Shown here: positions 25,807-35,000 of the stretch, piece by piece
Layout: each line of letters begins with the position of its first letter
Position numbering within the stretch: the stretch's first letter is position 1
Assembly: GCA_033762715.1 (NCBI GenBank)
Contig: JANRLL010000016.1
Coordinates: 1 to 64,000 of the forward strand
Length of the DNA stretch: 64,000 nucleotides
Origin: JANRLL01 sp033762715
GTDB taxonomy: Bacteria > Pseudomonadota > Alphaproteobacteria > Rickettsiales > SXRF01
Direction: 5' to 3'
Translations under genes and position numbers: made by a program
The notes under the pieces: model-generated
What the model saw: the letters and a program-made list of their open reading frames with translations, nothing else
Database searches by the model: none
What the model was told of the DNA's origin: nothing

Positions 25807-25844
25807 AATCTACTAGGCCGGGGTAACTTGCTTGCCTTTGTCGA

Positions 25845-25888
25845 CTTCCAGTGCTCACGTACTAAAGGGTACGCTGCGCGCTGGTTCT
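25845..25888. repeat. Palindromic intergenic element, copy 2
   Basis: Shares CTTCC-GTGCTCA-GTACTA-GTAC and the terminal GGTTCT with the element at 213-255. The hairpin ends are CCAG/CTGG where copy 1 has CCGG/CCGG, and the tip is CGTAC/GTACG where copy 1 has TGTAC/GTACA: paired substitutions that preserve the stem. It lies 38 nt after the lpd stop codon. Confidence 0.55.
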
Positions 25889-25950
25889 CTCAAAGGCTGC
25901 GCATTTACCTCCACCTAACGATTTTCTGGCTTAATCCATGGGGTTCGGCA

Positions 25951-25983
25951 TTAACGCGCTTTTAATGGATGGGGGCGTATAAT
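25951..25983 (+). promoter_or_regulatory. CtrA-like box plus -10 element of the pseudopilin gene
   Basis: TTAA-N7-TTAAT at 25951-25966 matches the CtrA consensus TTAA-N7-TTAAC in 8 of 9 fixed bases. A perfect TATAAT lies at 25978-25983, so the box covers the -35 region, the layout of CtrA-activated promoters. Transcription would start at or next to the ATG at 25990, implying a leaderless mRNA; no Shine-Dalgarno sequence is present. Confidence 0.5.
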
Positions 25984-25989
25984 AGTTGC

Positions 25990-26787
25990 ATGAAAAATAT
26001 CCATTCCCATCGCCACGGTTTTACGCTGCTCGAGCTTAGCGTCGTGCTCGTCATTATTTCGGTATTGTTGGCGGGAGGTGCTACCATATTTGCAACCTCC
26101 CTGCAAAAGCGCCAGCTGGATGAAACCAATGCCAAGATGGTGGCCATTCAAGCCGCACTGCTTGATTTTCGCCGCGCCAATAATCGTTTACCTTGTCCCG
26201 CCGATATTACGCTTGGGCTTACCTCAGCGAGCTTTGGCGTGACAGCCGCCATCAACGGCGGACAATGTTCGGGTGGTTCGCCTGCCAGTAACTTTACGCT
26301 TGCATCACCACTGCTTGCAGGTGGCATGGTGCCGGTGCGCACGCTCAATCTTCCCGATGACTATGCATTTGATGGTTGGGGACGGCGCATCCTCTATGTC
26401 ATCTCCTCCGCCTATACAGCAACCGATGCATTCTCTACCTATTCCATTACTTCGCCTGCTGCGGGGGCTACTGTGTATGATGGGTATGGCACAGCCGCAG
26501 GTAACACTAAAATCAGTGCTGCGGTCTATGTGCTAGTCAGCATGGGGGCGAATGGACATGGCGCTTATCCGCGCGCAGGCGGCAGCACTCGCATCAATAC
26601 CGCATCTGCCAACACCTATGAACTGGAAAATTGCGAATGCAACAGCTCAGGTGTTTCTGGAACATTCGATCAATATTTTCATCAGAAGATTTTTACACTT
26701 GATCCTGCCACGGCCAATCGCACCAATGATTTTGACGACATCGTCGTCTATGCCAGCCGCGGGCAAGTGCGTTCGCTCAACGAATAG
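25990..26787 (+). CDS. Type II secretion/type IV pilin-like prepilin (pseudopilin)
   Basis: About 265 residues. A short basic, His-rich leader precedes the prepilin peptidase site and helix HGFTLLELSVVLVIISVLLAGG, with the conserved Glu at +5. The rest is a 230-residue globular domain with RLPCPAD and DGWGRRI segments and two Cys near the end (ENCECN). The start at 25990 is chosen because an upstream ATG at 25969 would lie inside the promoter. There is no pilus assembly cluster next to it. It could be a minor pilin, a pseudopilin or an adhesin. Confidence 0.78.
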   Translation: MKNIHSHRHGFTLLELSVVLVIISVLLAGGATIFATSLQKRQLDETNAKMVAIQAALLDFRRANNRLPCPADITLGLTSASFGVTAAINGGQCSGGSPASNFTLASPLLAGGMVPVRTLNLPDDYAFDGWGRRILYVISSAYTATDAFSTYSITSPAAGATVYDGYGTAAGNTKISAAVYVLVSMGANGHGAYPRAGGSTRINTASANTYELENCECNSSGVSGTFDQYFHQKIFTLDPATANRTNDFDDIVVYASRGQVRSLNE

Positions 26788-26802
26788 GCTTAGCTTGAAT
26801 CC

Positions 26803-27393
26803 CTAGGCCACCCAGCTGCGAATTTTTTGTTTCGCTTTCTCGATTTTCATCACATCTTCAATGCGACGATCTAAGAAAGCCCAGCTTGCTTCCTGGCTTG
26901 GGCTTGTATCATCAAGCCAGAATAGCACCGTTGCCGTATACACCGCTGCAAGCGTCAGGCGCTTGGTGTAGAAATTAAAATCAGTCGAATTATCGCCGAT
27001 GCCGTGCCAGATGGTGTCGACCGTGCGGTATAGATTTTTCATACCGTGCATCGCATAAAAGGGCAGTGATTGCATGGTAACGGCTTTGCGCAAGGCTTCG
27101 CGATGCTCTGCGTGCAGCTCAATGCGCAGCCGAACGGCCGTTGCAATGCGCGCGCGGATTTTCATGGTGTCCAAGCTGTAGCTTTGCAGGCGAGCAACCA
27201 GCTCCTCATCGCCTTGCTGCATAAAACAATCAACCGCTTCGATCGCGCCATTGGGAAATACGCGAATCGCGTCGGTCTTTCGATAACCTGCTGCATGTGC
27301 AGCTTTAGACAGGGTCGCTTGCGTCCATCCCTCAAAAGGAACGAGCGGCAAGGCCTGTTCGATAATCTGTTTGGCGGCGAGTTGTTTATCCAT
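26803..27393 (-). CDS. COQ9 family protein
   Basis: A 196-residue protein with a TetR-like N-terminal helix-turn-helix region (about 15-50, GWTQATLSKAAHAAGY) and the COQ9 C-terminal domain (containing YTKRLTLAAVYTATVLFWLDD). In mitochondria COQ9 binds lipids and presents intermediates to COQ7 in ubiquinone synthesis; a similar role is inferred here. It follows the histidine kinase gene by 13 nt on the same strand. Confidence 0.85.
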   Translation of the reverse strand: MDKQLAAKQIIEQALPLVPFEGWTQATLSKAAHAAGYRKTDAIRVFPNGAIEAVDCFMQQGDEELVARLQSYSLDTMKIRARIATAVRLRIELHAEHREALRKAVTMQSLPFYAMHGMKNLYRTVDTIWHGIGDNSTDFNFYTKRLTLAAVYTATVLFWLDDTSPSQEASWAFLDRRIEDVMKIEKAKQKIRSWVA

Positions 27394-27406
27394 AGGCTGG
27401 ATAATA

Positions 27407-28744
27407 CTAGCTTGCGACTAAATGCGCAAATCGTGGATGTTCTGGCGTCTCGATGCGCAGGCAATGCTTAGGCAGCGTGAAATACACGGTGGTGCCGACA
27501 TCGACCTTACTGATAATCTTTACATTGCCACCATGCAACGCAATGAATTCCTTAGTTAAAGCCAAGCCCAAGCCAATACCTTGGTTATTGGTGGCGGCTG
27601 ACCAGCAGCTTTCTTCTTTCAGGGCGCCAAGGATGAGGTTGAGTTTTCCGCGGGGGATACCGCTGCCATTATCACGAATACGCACGATCAGTTCTTCATC
27701 CTGCGAGATGGCCGCTTCGATGCTGATCATGTCGCCTTTGCTGCTATGGCGGATGGCGTTGGCGATCAGATGGCCGATGATATGTTGCAATTTCAGGCGA
27801 TCGACATACAGCAACGGATCGTCTTGCGGAATTTGGTATTGAATGCTGATGCCAGCGGAGGCCGCGTGATGCGCCTGCGAGTGGGTGGCGTGTTGGATGA
27901 TGTCGCCTAGATAGGCTTCGCTTTTATCAAGCCCGACACGGCCAGCATCGATATTGGCAATCTCCAGCAAATCTTCGATCTTCGACAGCAAGTCATAGCC
28001 GCTTTCTTGGATATGTTTGATATATTCCAGATATTGCGGGTTGCCGATTTTGCCAAACATTTGGCTGTCTATAATCTGCGAAAATCCAATCACGGCATTA
28101 AGCGGCGTGCGCAGGTCATGGCTCATATTGGCTAAGAATTCCGAGCGCGCGCGCAGTGCCAATTCGGCTTCCAGCTTAGCTTTTTGCAGGGTGTTTTGCG
28201 TCACCATGCTCTCGTTGATATTCTCGATGATGCAAACTTTTTCGTCGCTATCATTGTGATTATTATGCACGAGGAACAGATACCACTGCCAATTGCCATC
28301 GCCATGCTGCAATTTGCAGCGCAGGCTTTGTGGCTTGTCACCGATGGTTTTGCTGGCTAAGAGCTCGCGCAGGCGCTGATGATAATCACTGTGGATGATG
28401 CTATAAACCGAATCGCCAGCTGCCATCGCCATGTCGTGTCCGGTGATGGTTTCAAAATTTTTCGACACATAGCTGCAGCCTTTTTCAGCGCTGAGCAGGC
28501 ATAAAATCTGTGTGCCATATTGGCTGAGATAATCGTATTTTTCTTTGGATGAAAGCGTGGTTTGGTAGCGCTCAGCCGCCTCCAGAATGGAAATCAGCTG
28601 ATCGATTTGGGCTTTTTCGTCGGTTTTTTCTTCAAAAATCGGAGCTGTTGGGGTCAAAATGGGCTCGGAAGGCGACGAGGGGAGCTCCGTTTGCGTATCG
28701 GAGAGGTGTTTTAGGTAGTTATTCCAGAAATCTATAAACAACAC
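27407..28744 (-). CDS. Soluble PAS-domain sensor histidine kinase
   Basis: A 445-residue kinase with no transmembrane helix. A PAS domain occupies about 75-185 (YVSKNFETITGHD, WQWYLFLVHN). HisKA has the phospho-His near 208 in SHDLRTPLNAVIGFSQ. The HATPase has an N box HLIANAIRHS, a G1 box RIRDNGSGIP and a G2 box GIGLGLALTKEF. The start is GTG at 28744, supported by AGGAAG about 8 nt upstream. The cognate regulator is not adjacent. It resembles the PAS-HK class (PleC/DivJ-like kinase core) but I cannot assign a partner. Confidence 0.88.
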   Translation of the reverse strand: MLFIDFWNNYLKHLSDTQTELPSSPSEPILTPTAPIFEEKTDEKAQIDQLISILEAAERYQTTLSSKEKYDYLSQYGTQILCLLSAEKGCSYVSKNFETITGHDMAMAAGDSVYSIIHSDYHQRLRELLASKTIGDKPQSLRCKLQHGDGNWQWYLFLVHNNHNDSDEKVCIIENINESMVTQNTLQKAKLEAELALRARSEFLANMSHDLRTPLNAVIGFSQIIDSQMFGKIGNPQYLEYIKHIQESGYDLLSKIEDLLEIANIDAGRVGLDKSEAYLGDIIQHATHSQAHHAASAGISIQYQIPQDDPLLYVDRLKLQHIIGHLIANAIRHSSKGDMISIEAAISQDEELIVRIRDNGSGIPRGKLNLILGALKEESCWSAATNNQGIGLGLALTKEFIALHGGNVKIISKVDVGTTVYFTLPKHCLRIETPEHPRFAHLVAS

Positions 28745-28783
28745 CCTGAACTTCCTGTATTTATTCGATCCATGCTCGAACCA

Positions 28784-28808
28784 GATAAAATTTATTTAAA
28801 ATTTTATC
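28784..28808. repeat. Perfect AT-rich palindrome upstream of the histidine kinase
   Basis: GATAAAATTT, a five-base spacer and its exact reverse complement AAATTTTATC. It lies 40 nt upstream of the kinase GTG, in the 226-nt gap before the glutaredoxin gene, where no ORF was found. It could be an operator or a hairpin in the leader. Two smaller inverted repeats lie further upstream at about 28890-28922. Confidence 0.45.
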
Positions 28809-28970
28809 TATTATTTACAGAAAATTCATATTTGCCGCAGCAACTATATCTAGTATCTCCCAGAAATTAGATAAGAAAACCTAGTGATGTTGCCTTAATG
28901 CAACAAATGGCAAATTTGTTCCGGCTAAGGAATAAATAATAAATAGTTCAAATAGCGGTTGCAGGCATTC

Positions 28971-29228
28971 TTATGAGGCCAGCAGTGGATCGAGTTTTCC
29001 AGCACGATCCAGGGCCTGCAAATCATCAAATCCACCGATATGCTGATCGTTGATAAAAATCTGCGGCACGGTTTTGCGGCCACCTGATTTTTCCATGAAC
29101 TCACGTTGCAACGCTTCGCTATGGGTAACGTCGATTTCGGTATAGGTCTGGCCTTTGCGCTCTAGCAGCTGTTTTGCGCGTACGCAATAAGGGCAATAGT
29201 CTTTTGAATAGATCACAATATTGGTCAT
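28971..29228 (-). CDS. grxC: Glutaredoxin 3 (GrxC type)
   Basis: An 85-residue dithiol glutaredoxin that reduces disulfides with glutathione. The active site C12-P-Y-C15 and the glutathione-binding TVPQIFINDQHIGGFDDL are visible. The start at 29228 has GGAG seven bases upstream; a longer frame would start in the queG spacer. It follows queG by 20 nt on the same strand, so it is probably cotranscribed with GST and queG. Confidence 0.94.
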   Translation of the reverse strand: MTNIVIYSKDYCPYCVRAKQLLERKGQTYTEIDVTHSEALQREFMEKSGGRKTVPQIFINDQHIGGFDDLQALDRAGKLDPLLAS

Positions 29229-29248
29229 ATATGCTCCTTGATCTCTAT

Positions 29249-30289
29249 TTATATAGTCGCATTTTTTAGTTCGCCAAGTGCCCAAGCGGCCATTTCAGAA
29301 ACCAGTTCGCAATTATCGCTAAGCAAGGGTTCAACGCGCGCAATAAGGCTTGGATCATTACTATTACCCACAGCAACCAGCACGTTACGCACGAAGCGAT
29401 CGCGGCCAATGCGTTTGATCGGTGATTTGCGAAACAGTTCGCGAAAAGCGGAATCATCCAGCGATACTAATTGTTTGAGCGGCACGTTCTTATAGGCATC
29501 ACGTGCATGATAGGCCGTCTCTTGGGAGGTTTGCGCGAATTTATTCCATGGGCAAACGGCCAGGCAATCATCGCAACCATAAATACGGTTACCGATGGCT
29601 TTGCGAAACTCGAGTGGAATTTGTCCTTTATGCTCATTGGTAAGATAGGCAATACAGCGCGTAGCTTCCAACTTGCCAGGTGCGGTGATGGCCTGGGTGG
29701 GGCAGATGTCAATGCAGGATGTGCAGCGTCCGCAATGATCTTTTTCTGCTGCATCGAATTCGAGTGATAAGGTCGTAAACACACTACCTAAAAACAACCA
29801 GCTGCCAAACTCGCGCGAGACGAGGCAGCTATGTTTTCCCTGCCAACCGATACCTGCTTGTGCGGCGAGCGCTTTTTCCATCACCGGCGCGGTATCGACA
29901 AACAACTTAACATCACACGCATGTTCGCTCACCAACCATTGCGCAAACAGTCGCAGCTTCTTTTTGATGATATCGTGATAGTCATCACCCAGCGCATAGC
30001 AGGAAATATTGCCGATGGTGGTCTGATGTAATTTATCAAGCGGGTTCTCATCTGGTCCGTAATTATGGCCGACCATGATAATGGATTTGGCTTCAGGCCA
30101 TAGAGCTAGCGGGTCTTTACGCAGTTCAGCTTTAGTTGCCATCCAGCTCATATCGCCGTGATGCGATTGAGCGAGGTAATGATCGAGCTGCGCTTTGTCG
30201 CGTTCGGGAAGAGAAGGGTGAGTAATTTTTACGACATCGAAACCGAGTGACTGCGCGTAGCGCTTAATATCAGAAGTCAGGGTTTTCAT
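29249..30289 (-). CDS. queG: Epoxyqueuosine reductase
   Basis: Last step of queuosine tRNA modification; the family uses cobalamin and two [4Fe-4S] clusters. About 346 residues from the ATG at 30289. Cluster motifs are CGRCTSCIDICPTQAI and CDDCLAVCPWNKF, preceded by the catalytic region DTAPVMEKALAAQAGIGWQGK. The C-terminal HEAT-like end has EPLLSDNCELVSEMAAWALG. It overlaps the GST gene by 20 nt. It marks a need for B12 in this organism, relevant to the riboswitch at 39.8 kb. Confidence 0.95.
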   Translation of the reverse strand: MKTLTSDIKRYAQSLGFDVVKITHPSLPERDKAQLDHYLAQSHHGDMSWMATKAELRKDPLALWPEAKSIIMVGHNYGPDENPLDKLHQTTIGNISCYALGDDYHDIIKKKLRLFAQWLVSEHACDVKLFVDTAPVMEKALAAQAGIGWQGKHSCLVSREFGSWLFLGSVFTTLSLEFDAAEKDHCGRCTSCIDICPTQAITAPGKLEATRCIAYLTNEHKGQIPLEFRKAIGNRIYGCDDCLAVCPWNKFAQTSQETAYHARDAYKNVPLKQLVSLDDSAFRELFRKSPIKRIGRDRFVRNVLVAVGNSNDPSLIARVEPLLSDNCELVSEMAAWALGELKNATI

Positions 30290-30938
30290 AATAAACAGGG
30301 GGGCGCACACCACGTACACGTTCACTCAAAATGCAGCGAAGCGACGGGCGCGATTTCATCAGCGCATACCAATCACGCGCAGCACGGTTATATTCCCAGG
30401 GCACATCGCCAATATAATCCAACGCTGACAAATGCGCAGCAGCGGCCAGATCGGCCAGTGTCAATTTGTCACCCGCCAAGAAATAACGCTCGCTAGCCAG
30501 ATGCCCCACATAATCCAGATGATACAGAATATTGGTTTTGCCGGCGCGAATAGCAGTCGAGCAAGGTTGGCCACCGTTGAAATAATGTTTGAAGGCTTTT
30601 TCGAACAGAATATTGCGTGTCACTTCATAATCAAATTTATGATCAAACCAATCGACCAAGCGGCGCGTCTCTGCGCGTTCATTCGGTGTCTCGCCCAGCA
30701 GGTTCGTATTGATATAGGTATCTTCTAAATACTCGCCGATCGCATAAGCACCCGAGACCACTGTGCCATCTTCTTCGACTAACACTGGCACTTCACCGGC
30801 GGGATTCAGGGCAAAAAAGTCTAAATTTCGGTCCCACGGGTTCTCTTGAACCAGCTGAAATTCCAATCCCTTCTCGCCGAGTAACATGCGGATTTTTCGG
30901 CAGAAAGGAGACATAGGTGTATGATAGAGCAAACGCAT
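30270..30938 (-). CDS. Glutathione S-transferase family protein
   Basis: A 222-residue protein with the N-terminal thioredoxin-like half (LYHTPMSPFCRKIRMLLGEKGL, including a SPFC motif as in omega/beta-class members) and the all-helical C-terminal half (FLAGDKLTLADLAAAAHLSALDYIG). Motif PAGEVPVLVEEDGTVVSGAYAIGEYLE is the glutathione-binding turn. The substrate is unknown. Its 5' end lies 12 nt from tandem CtrA-like boxes. Confidence 0.88.
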   Translation of the reverse strand: MRLLYHTPMSPFCRKIRMLLGEKGLEFQLVQENPWDRNLDFFALNPAGEVPVLVEEDGTVVSGAYAIGEYLEDTYINTNLLGETPNERAETRRLVDWFDHKFDYEVTRNILFEKAFKHYFNGGQPCSTAIRAGKTNILYHLDYVGHLASERYFLAGDKLTLADLAAAAHLSALDYIGDVPWEYNRAARDWYALMKSRPSLRCILSERVRGVRPPVYYENPDF

Positions 30939-30949
30939 GTAAATAAATA

Positions 30950-30993
30950 TTAACGAAGTTCTAACTCTGTGTTAACTTGTATCCAGTTATATT
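30950..30993 (+). promoter_or_regulatory. Tandem CtrA-like boxes and -10 element before the 31031 gene
   Basis: Three half sites at an 11-base period: TTAAC (30950), CTAAC (30961) and TTAAC (30972). They form two overlapping boxes, TTAA-N7-CTAAC and CTAA-N7-TTAAC, each one base off the CtrA consensus. A TATATT -10 candidate lies at 30988-30993, so the second box covers the -35 region on the plus strand. The boxes could also affect the divergent GST gene. Confidence 0.5.
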
Positions 30994-31030
30994 GTACTCG
31001 CGCCCTAACGGCAAGCAGGAGATGAAGTGA

Positions 31031-32020
31031 ATGGAGATTATTCAATCAGCAACCGATCAGTCCATTACCGTCAAATTTGAAGACGAGTATAGTACAACTG
31101 TTGCGCGCTTCATTATGTTGATGTCAGGTATGCCACCTGAGCAAATGGGCATTGCGCCTAAAAATATCGAAGACCGATTTAAAGGCACTGAGCTGCATAT
31201 TACTGAAACAGGGCCGGAAGAATTTTATGAGATGTATAGTAGTGGCAAGCGGGTATTGGATCGCCTGACTAATGCGATGGCGGAATTGGGTATCGAAAAT
31301 CCTGTGATTACTACTCCACTGCATGCTGTGCCCAGCAAAGAAGCGCATAAGTTTGATGTAAAGATGGTGCCGACCATCAGTATCAAAAAATCAGATTATA
31401 CTAGTGAATACGCCGGCAAAAAGCTGATGAAAGTTCTGATTGATTATGGGGTGACCGAAGGTACGATTGCAGGCGCTGTATTGGATGAGCAGCGCACTCT
31501 TAATGCTATGAAGGATGTGCAAAAACGTATTGAGGGTCAAGGTCATTTGACCGATGCGAATCAATCGGCAATTGAGCGTGACCATGTACAGCAGATTTTG
31601 CTGACCAGCGCGTTAGACGATATTAATATTGCCTGGGAATCAAGCTCGGCCATTTCACGCCTTAATCGCGCAGCTGAAGCGTTGGAAAAAGCGCCTGAAG
31701 AAAATAAAGCCCGTCAAGACGCTAAAGCAAGGGAGCAACAGCTTGCCACCGAACAACAAGCGCAGCAAACCGCATTGGTAAAACCTGCAGAAAAACTGCC
31801 TGTCGCACAACCTGCGCAACCACAACCAACCGCGCCAAAACCGGTAGCACCCTCCGCTACGACCATAGCTAGAAAACCCGAAGGTCCGCCGCCGCCAAGC
31901 CAAATATCAAAACGTCCATCGCCGGCTGATCTTGCTCGGCAAGCCAAAGAGATGATGGATAAAGGACAAAATCCTTTCGGACCAAACCGCAATAGCGGTT
32001 CTAAGCCACCGCACCGCTAG
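31031..32020 (+). CDS. Unrecognised protein with Pro/Gln-rich tail
   Basis: A 329-residue soluble protein, no signal peptide and no membrane helix. Residues 1-215 look folded and mixed alpha/beta to helical. Residues 215-240 are a charged helix (EALEKAPEENKARQDAKARE), and from 245 to the end the chain is Pro/Gln/Ala/Lys-rich and likely disordered. I recognise no domain. SD AGGAG precedes the ATG. The upstream tandem CtrA-like boxes suggest cell-cycle control. The last 20 nt overlap the gltB 3' end. Confidence 0.75.
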   Translation: MEIIQSATDQSITVKFEDEYSTTVARFIMLMSGMPPEQMGIAPKNIEDRFKGTELHITETGPEEFYEMYSSGKRVLDRLTNAMAELGIENPVITTPLHAVPSKEAHKFDVKMVPTISIKKSDYTSEYAGKKLMKVLIDYGVTEGTIAGAVLDEQRTLNAMKDVQKRIEGQGHLTDANQSAIERDHVQQILLTSALDDINIAWESSSAISRLNRAAEALEKAPEENKARQDAKAREQQLATEQQAQQTALVKPAEKLPVAQPAQPQPTAPKPVAPSATTIARKPEGPPPPSQISKRPSPADLARQAKEMMDKGQNPFGPNRNSGSKPPHR

Positions 32021-35000
32021 AGGATTTCTGGCTTTGCGATAAAGGTTGCTCGAGGCGGCTTACCATTTCTTTCGGACAGATTTGCCAGAATTTAGGCAGC
32101 TCCCATTCAAACCCAGCCAAGATATTTTCTGCGCGCATGCTGCCGGTTTCAGCGTAATGCTCAGCTAGCAAGTTTTTCAGCACATTCTGCCAATGCTCGC
32201 TTTCAATGCGCTGATACACCACGGTGTCGGCATTAACGCGCGCTTCGAAATTATTGTTCACATCATAGATAAACGCCATGCCGCCGGTCATGCCCGCCGC
32301 AAAATTATGGCCGACTTCACCTAAGATCACGGCAAATCCGCCGGTCATATATTCGCAGCCATTGCTGCCGCAACCTTCGACCACGGCAGTTGCGCCGGAG
32401 TTGCGCACGGCAAAACGTTCGCCGGCTTGACCGCTGGCAAATAGCTTACCAGCCGTTGCACCGTACAGCACGGTGTTGCCGATGATGGTGTTGTCATGCG
32501 GGATAAGCTGGCTCGATGGGCGAGGGCGTACGATAATGGTGCCACCTGAGAGGCCCTTGCCAACATAATCATTGGCATCGCCAAACAGTTCGATTTTCAA
32601 ACCGCGCACGGCAAATGCGCCCAGCGACTGACCGGCCGAGCCACGCAGGCGCAGCAAAATATGATCGGGCTGCAAGGTGGCAGTATCGAAGCGGCGCGTC
32701 ATCATGGAAGATAAGCGCGTACCTACCGCACGTAATGTATTTTTGACCGTGTAGGCGAGCTGAATTTTTTCGCCGCGCTCCAATGCGCCACGCGCATCTT
32801 TGAGCATTTGCGCATCAAGCGTATCGGGCACTTCATTGCGACCACTTAAGGTGAAATAACGCGCTTGCGATCCGGCATCGGCTTGCGCGAGCAAGCTGTT
32901 AAGATCGAGATCCACCAAGTCTTCACTGCCGCGGCTCACTTGCGCAAGCAGATCGGAACGGCCGATTACTTCATTGAGCGTTTTAAAGCCGAGCGAAGCT
33001 AAAATTTCGCGCACTTCTTCTGCCACAAAGCTCAGTAGATTTACGACCTTATCGACACTGCCTTCAAATTTTGCGCGTAGTTCTGGATCTTGCGTGGTGA
33101 GGCCTACGGGACAGGTGTTGCTGTGGCATTGGCGAACTAAAATGCAACCCATGGCAACGAGTGCGGCGGTGCCCAGCGCATATTCTTCGGCGCCTAGCAT
33201 TGCAGCAATCACAATATCGCGACCGATTTTTAAGCCGCCATCGGTTTGCAGTTTCACGCGGTGGCGCATACGATTCAAGGTGAGGACTTGATTGGCTTCA
33301 GCTAGCCCCATCTCCCACGGAATACCAGCATGTTTCACGCTTGACCAAGGCGAAGCACCGGTGCCGCCGGAGTGACCGGCAATGACAATTTTGTCGGCCA
33401 TGGCTTTGGCAACGCCGGATGCAATAGTGCCAATACCCGATTGCGCAACCAGCTTCACCGATACCATGGCAAAAGGATTGATTTGCTTTAAATCATAAAT
33501 GAGCTGGGCGAGATCCTCGATCGAATAAATATCATGATGCGGCGGTGGCGAAATGAGCATCACGCCAGGTGTAGCATGGCGCAAGCGCGCAATCTCTAAG
33601 GTGACTTTAAAGCCAGGTAATTGGCCGCCTTCGCCAGGCTTAGCGCCTTGCGCCACTTTAATTTGCAATTCGCTGGCGCTGTTTAAATACTCCGCTGTTA
33701 CACCAAAACGCGCTGAGGCGATTTGTTTGATGGTCGAGTTGGCATTATCGCCGTTGGCTTTTGGTTTATAACGCTCGGGCCCTTCACCACCTTCGCCGGA
33801 GTTTGAGGTGGCGCCAATGCGGTTCATGGCAATGGCCAAGGTTTCATGCGCTTCTGGTGAGAGCGCACCTAGCGACATGGCGGGTGCCACAAAACGTTTG
33901 CGAATTTCGGTAATCGACTCCACCTGCTCGATCGGTACCGGTTGATGGGGCGAGCGGAAATCGAGTAAGTCGCGGATATGAATTGGAGGCAGCGCACGCA
34001 CGCCGTCGCTATATTGTTTGAACAGCTGATACGAGCCTTTATTCACGGCGCTTTGCAGCAGATGCACCAGCGTGCCTTCCCAAGCATGTTGCTCACCGCC
34101 AACGCGTGCGCGGTAAAACCCGCCCACCGGCAAGGTTTCCACGCTGCCGCCAGCAAAAGCTTTTTCATGCACGGCGCGAGCGCGCTTTTCAATGCCAGAG
34201 AGACCAATGCCCGAAATGCGCGAAGGTAAACCTGGGAAAAATTCTGCCACTAAGGCGCGCGACAAACCAATGGCTTCAAAATTGAGTCCGCCGCGATAGG
34301 CGCTGATAATGGAGATGCCCATTTTCGACATGATCTTAAGCAGGCCTTGTCCCATCGCCTCACGGTAATTAGCGAGCACCTCCGGCAATTTCTTAGGGCC
34401 AAACAAGCCGCGCTTATGCCGATCGCTCAGCGTTTGCTCAGCCAGGTAAGGGTTGACCACCGTCGCACCCACGCCGATCAACACGGCGCAGCTATGCACC
34501 TCGATGCATTGCGCGGTGCGCACTAAAATAGAGGCTTTTTTGCGCAGCTTGTTTTTCACCAAATGACTATGCACAGCCGAAGCCGCTAAGATCATTGGAA
34601 TGGCGGCATGCTGCTCATCCATTTTTTCATCGGTGAGCACCAGATAGTTTTTACCCGCCTTTAGATAAGCTTCCGCTTGCTGGACGATGCGCTCAATGGC
34701 GCCGCGCAAATCATCGCTACCCACATCAAACAACGTATCGATCTCGCCGATGCGTTCGCTGTAATGGCGCTTGATCACATCCATTTCCTGGCTGAGCAGC
34801 ACCGGTGTTTCGGCAAGCAGGATGTGGCTATGGGTATGATCGAGGGCGAGGTAATTACCATCATTGCCAAAGCGCGTGAGCAAGCTCATCACACGACGTT
34901 CGCGCAGTGAATCAATTGGCGGATTGGTGACTTGGCTAAAATTCTGGCGGAAGAAATGATGAAAGCCACGTTGCATATCGGAAAGCACCGCCATCGGTGT

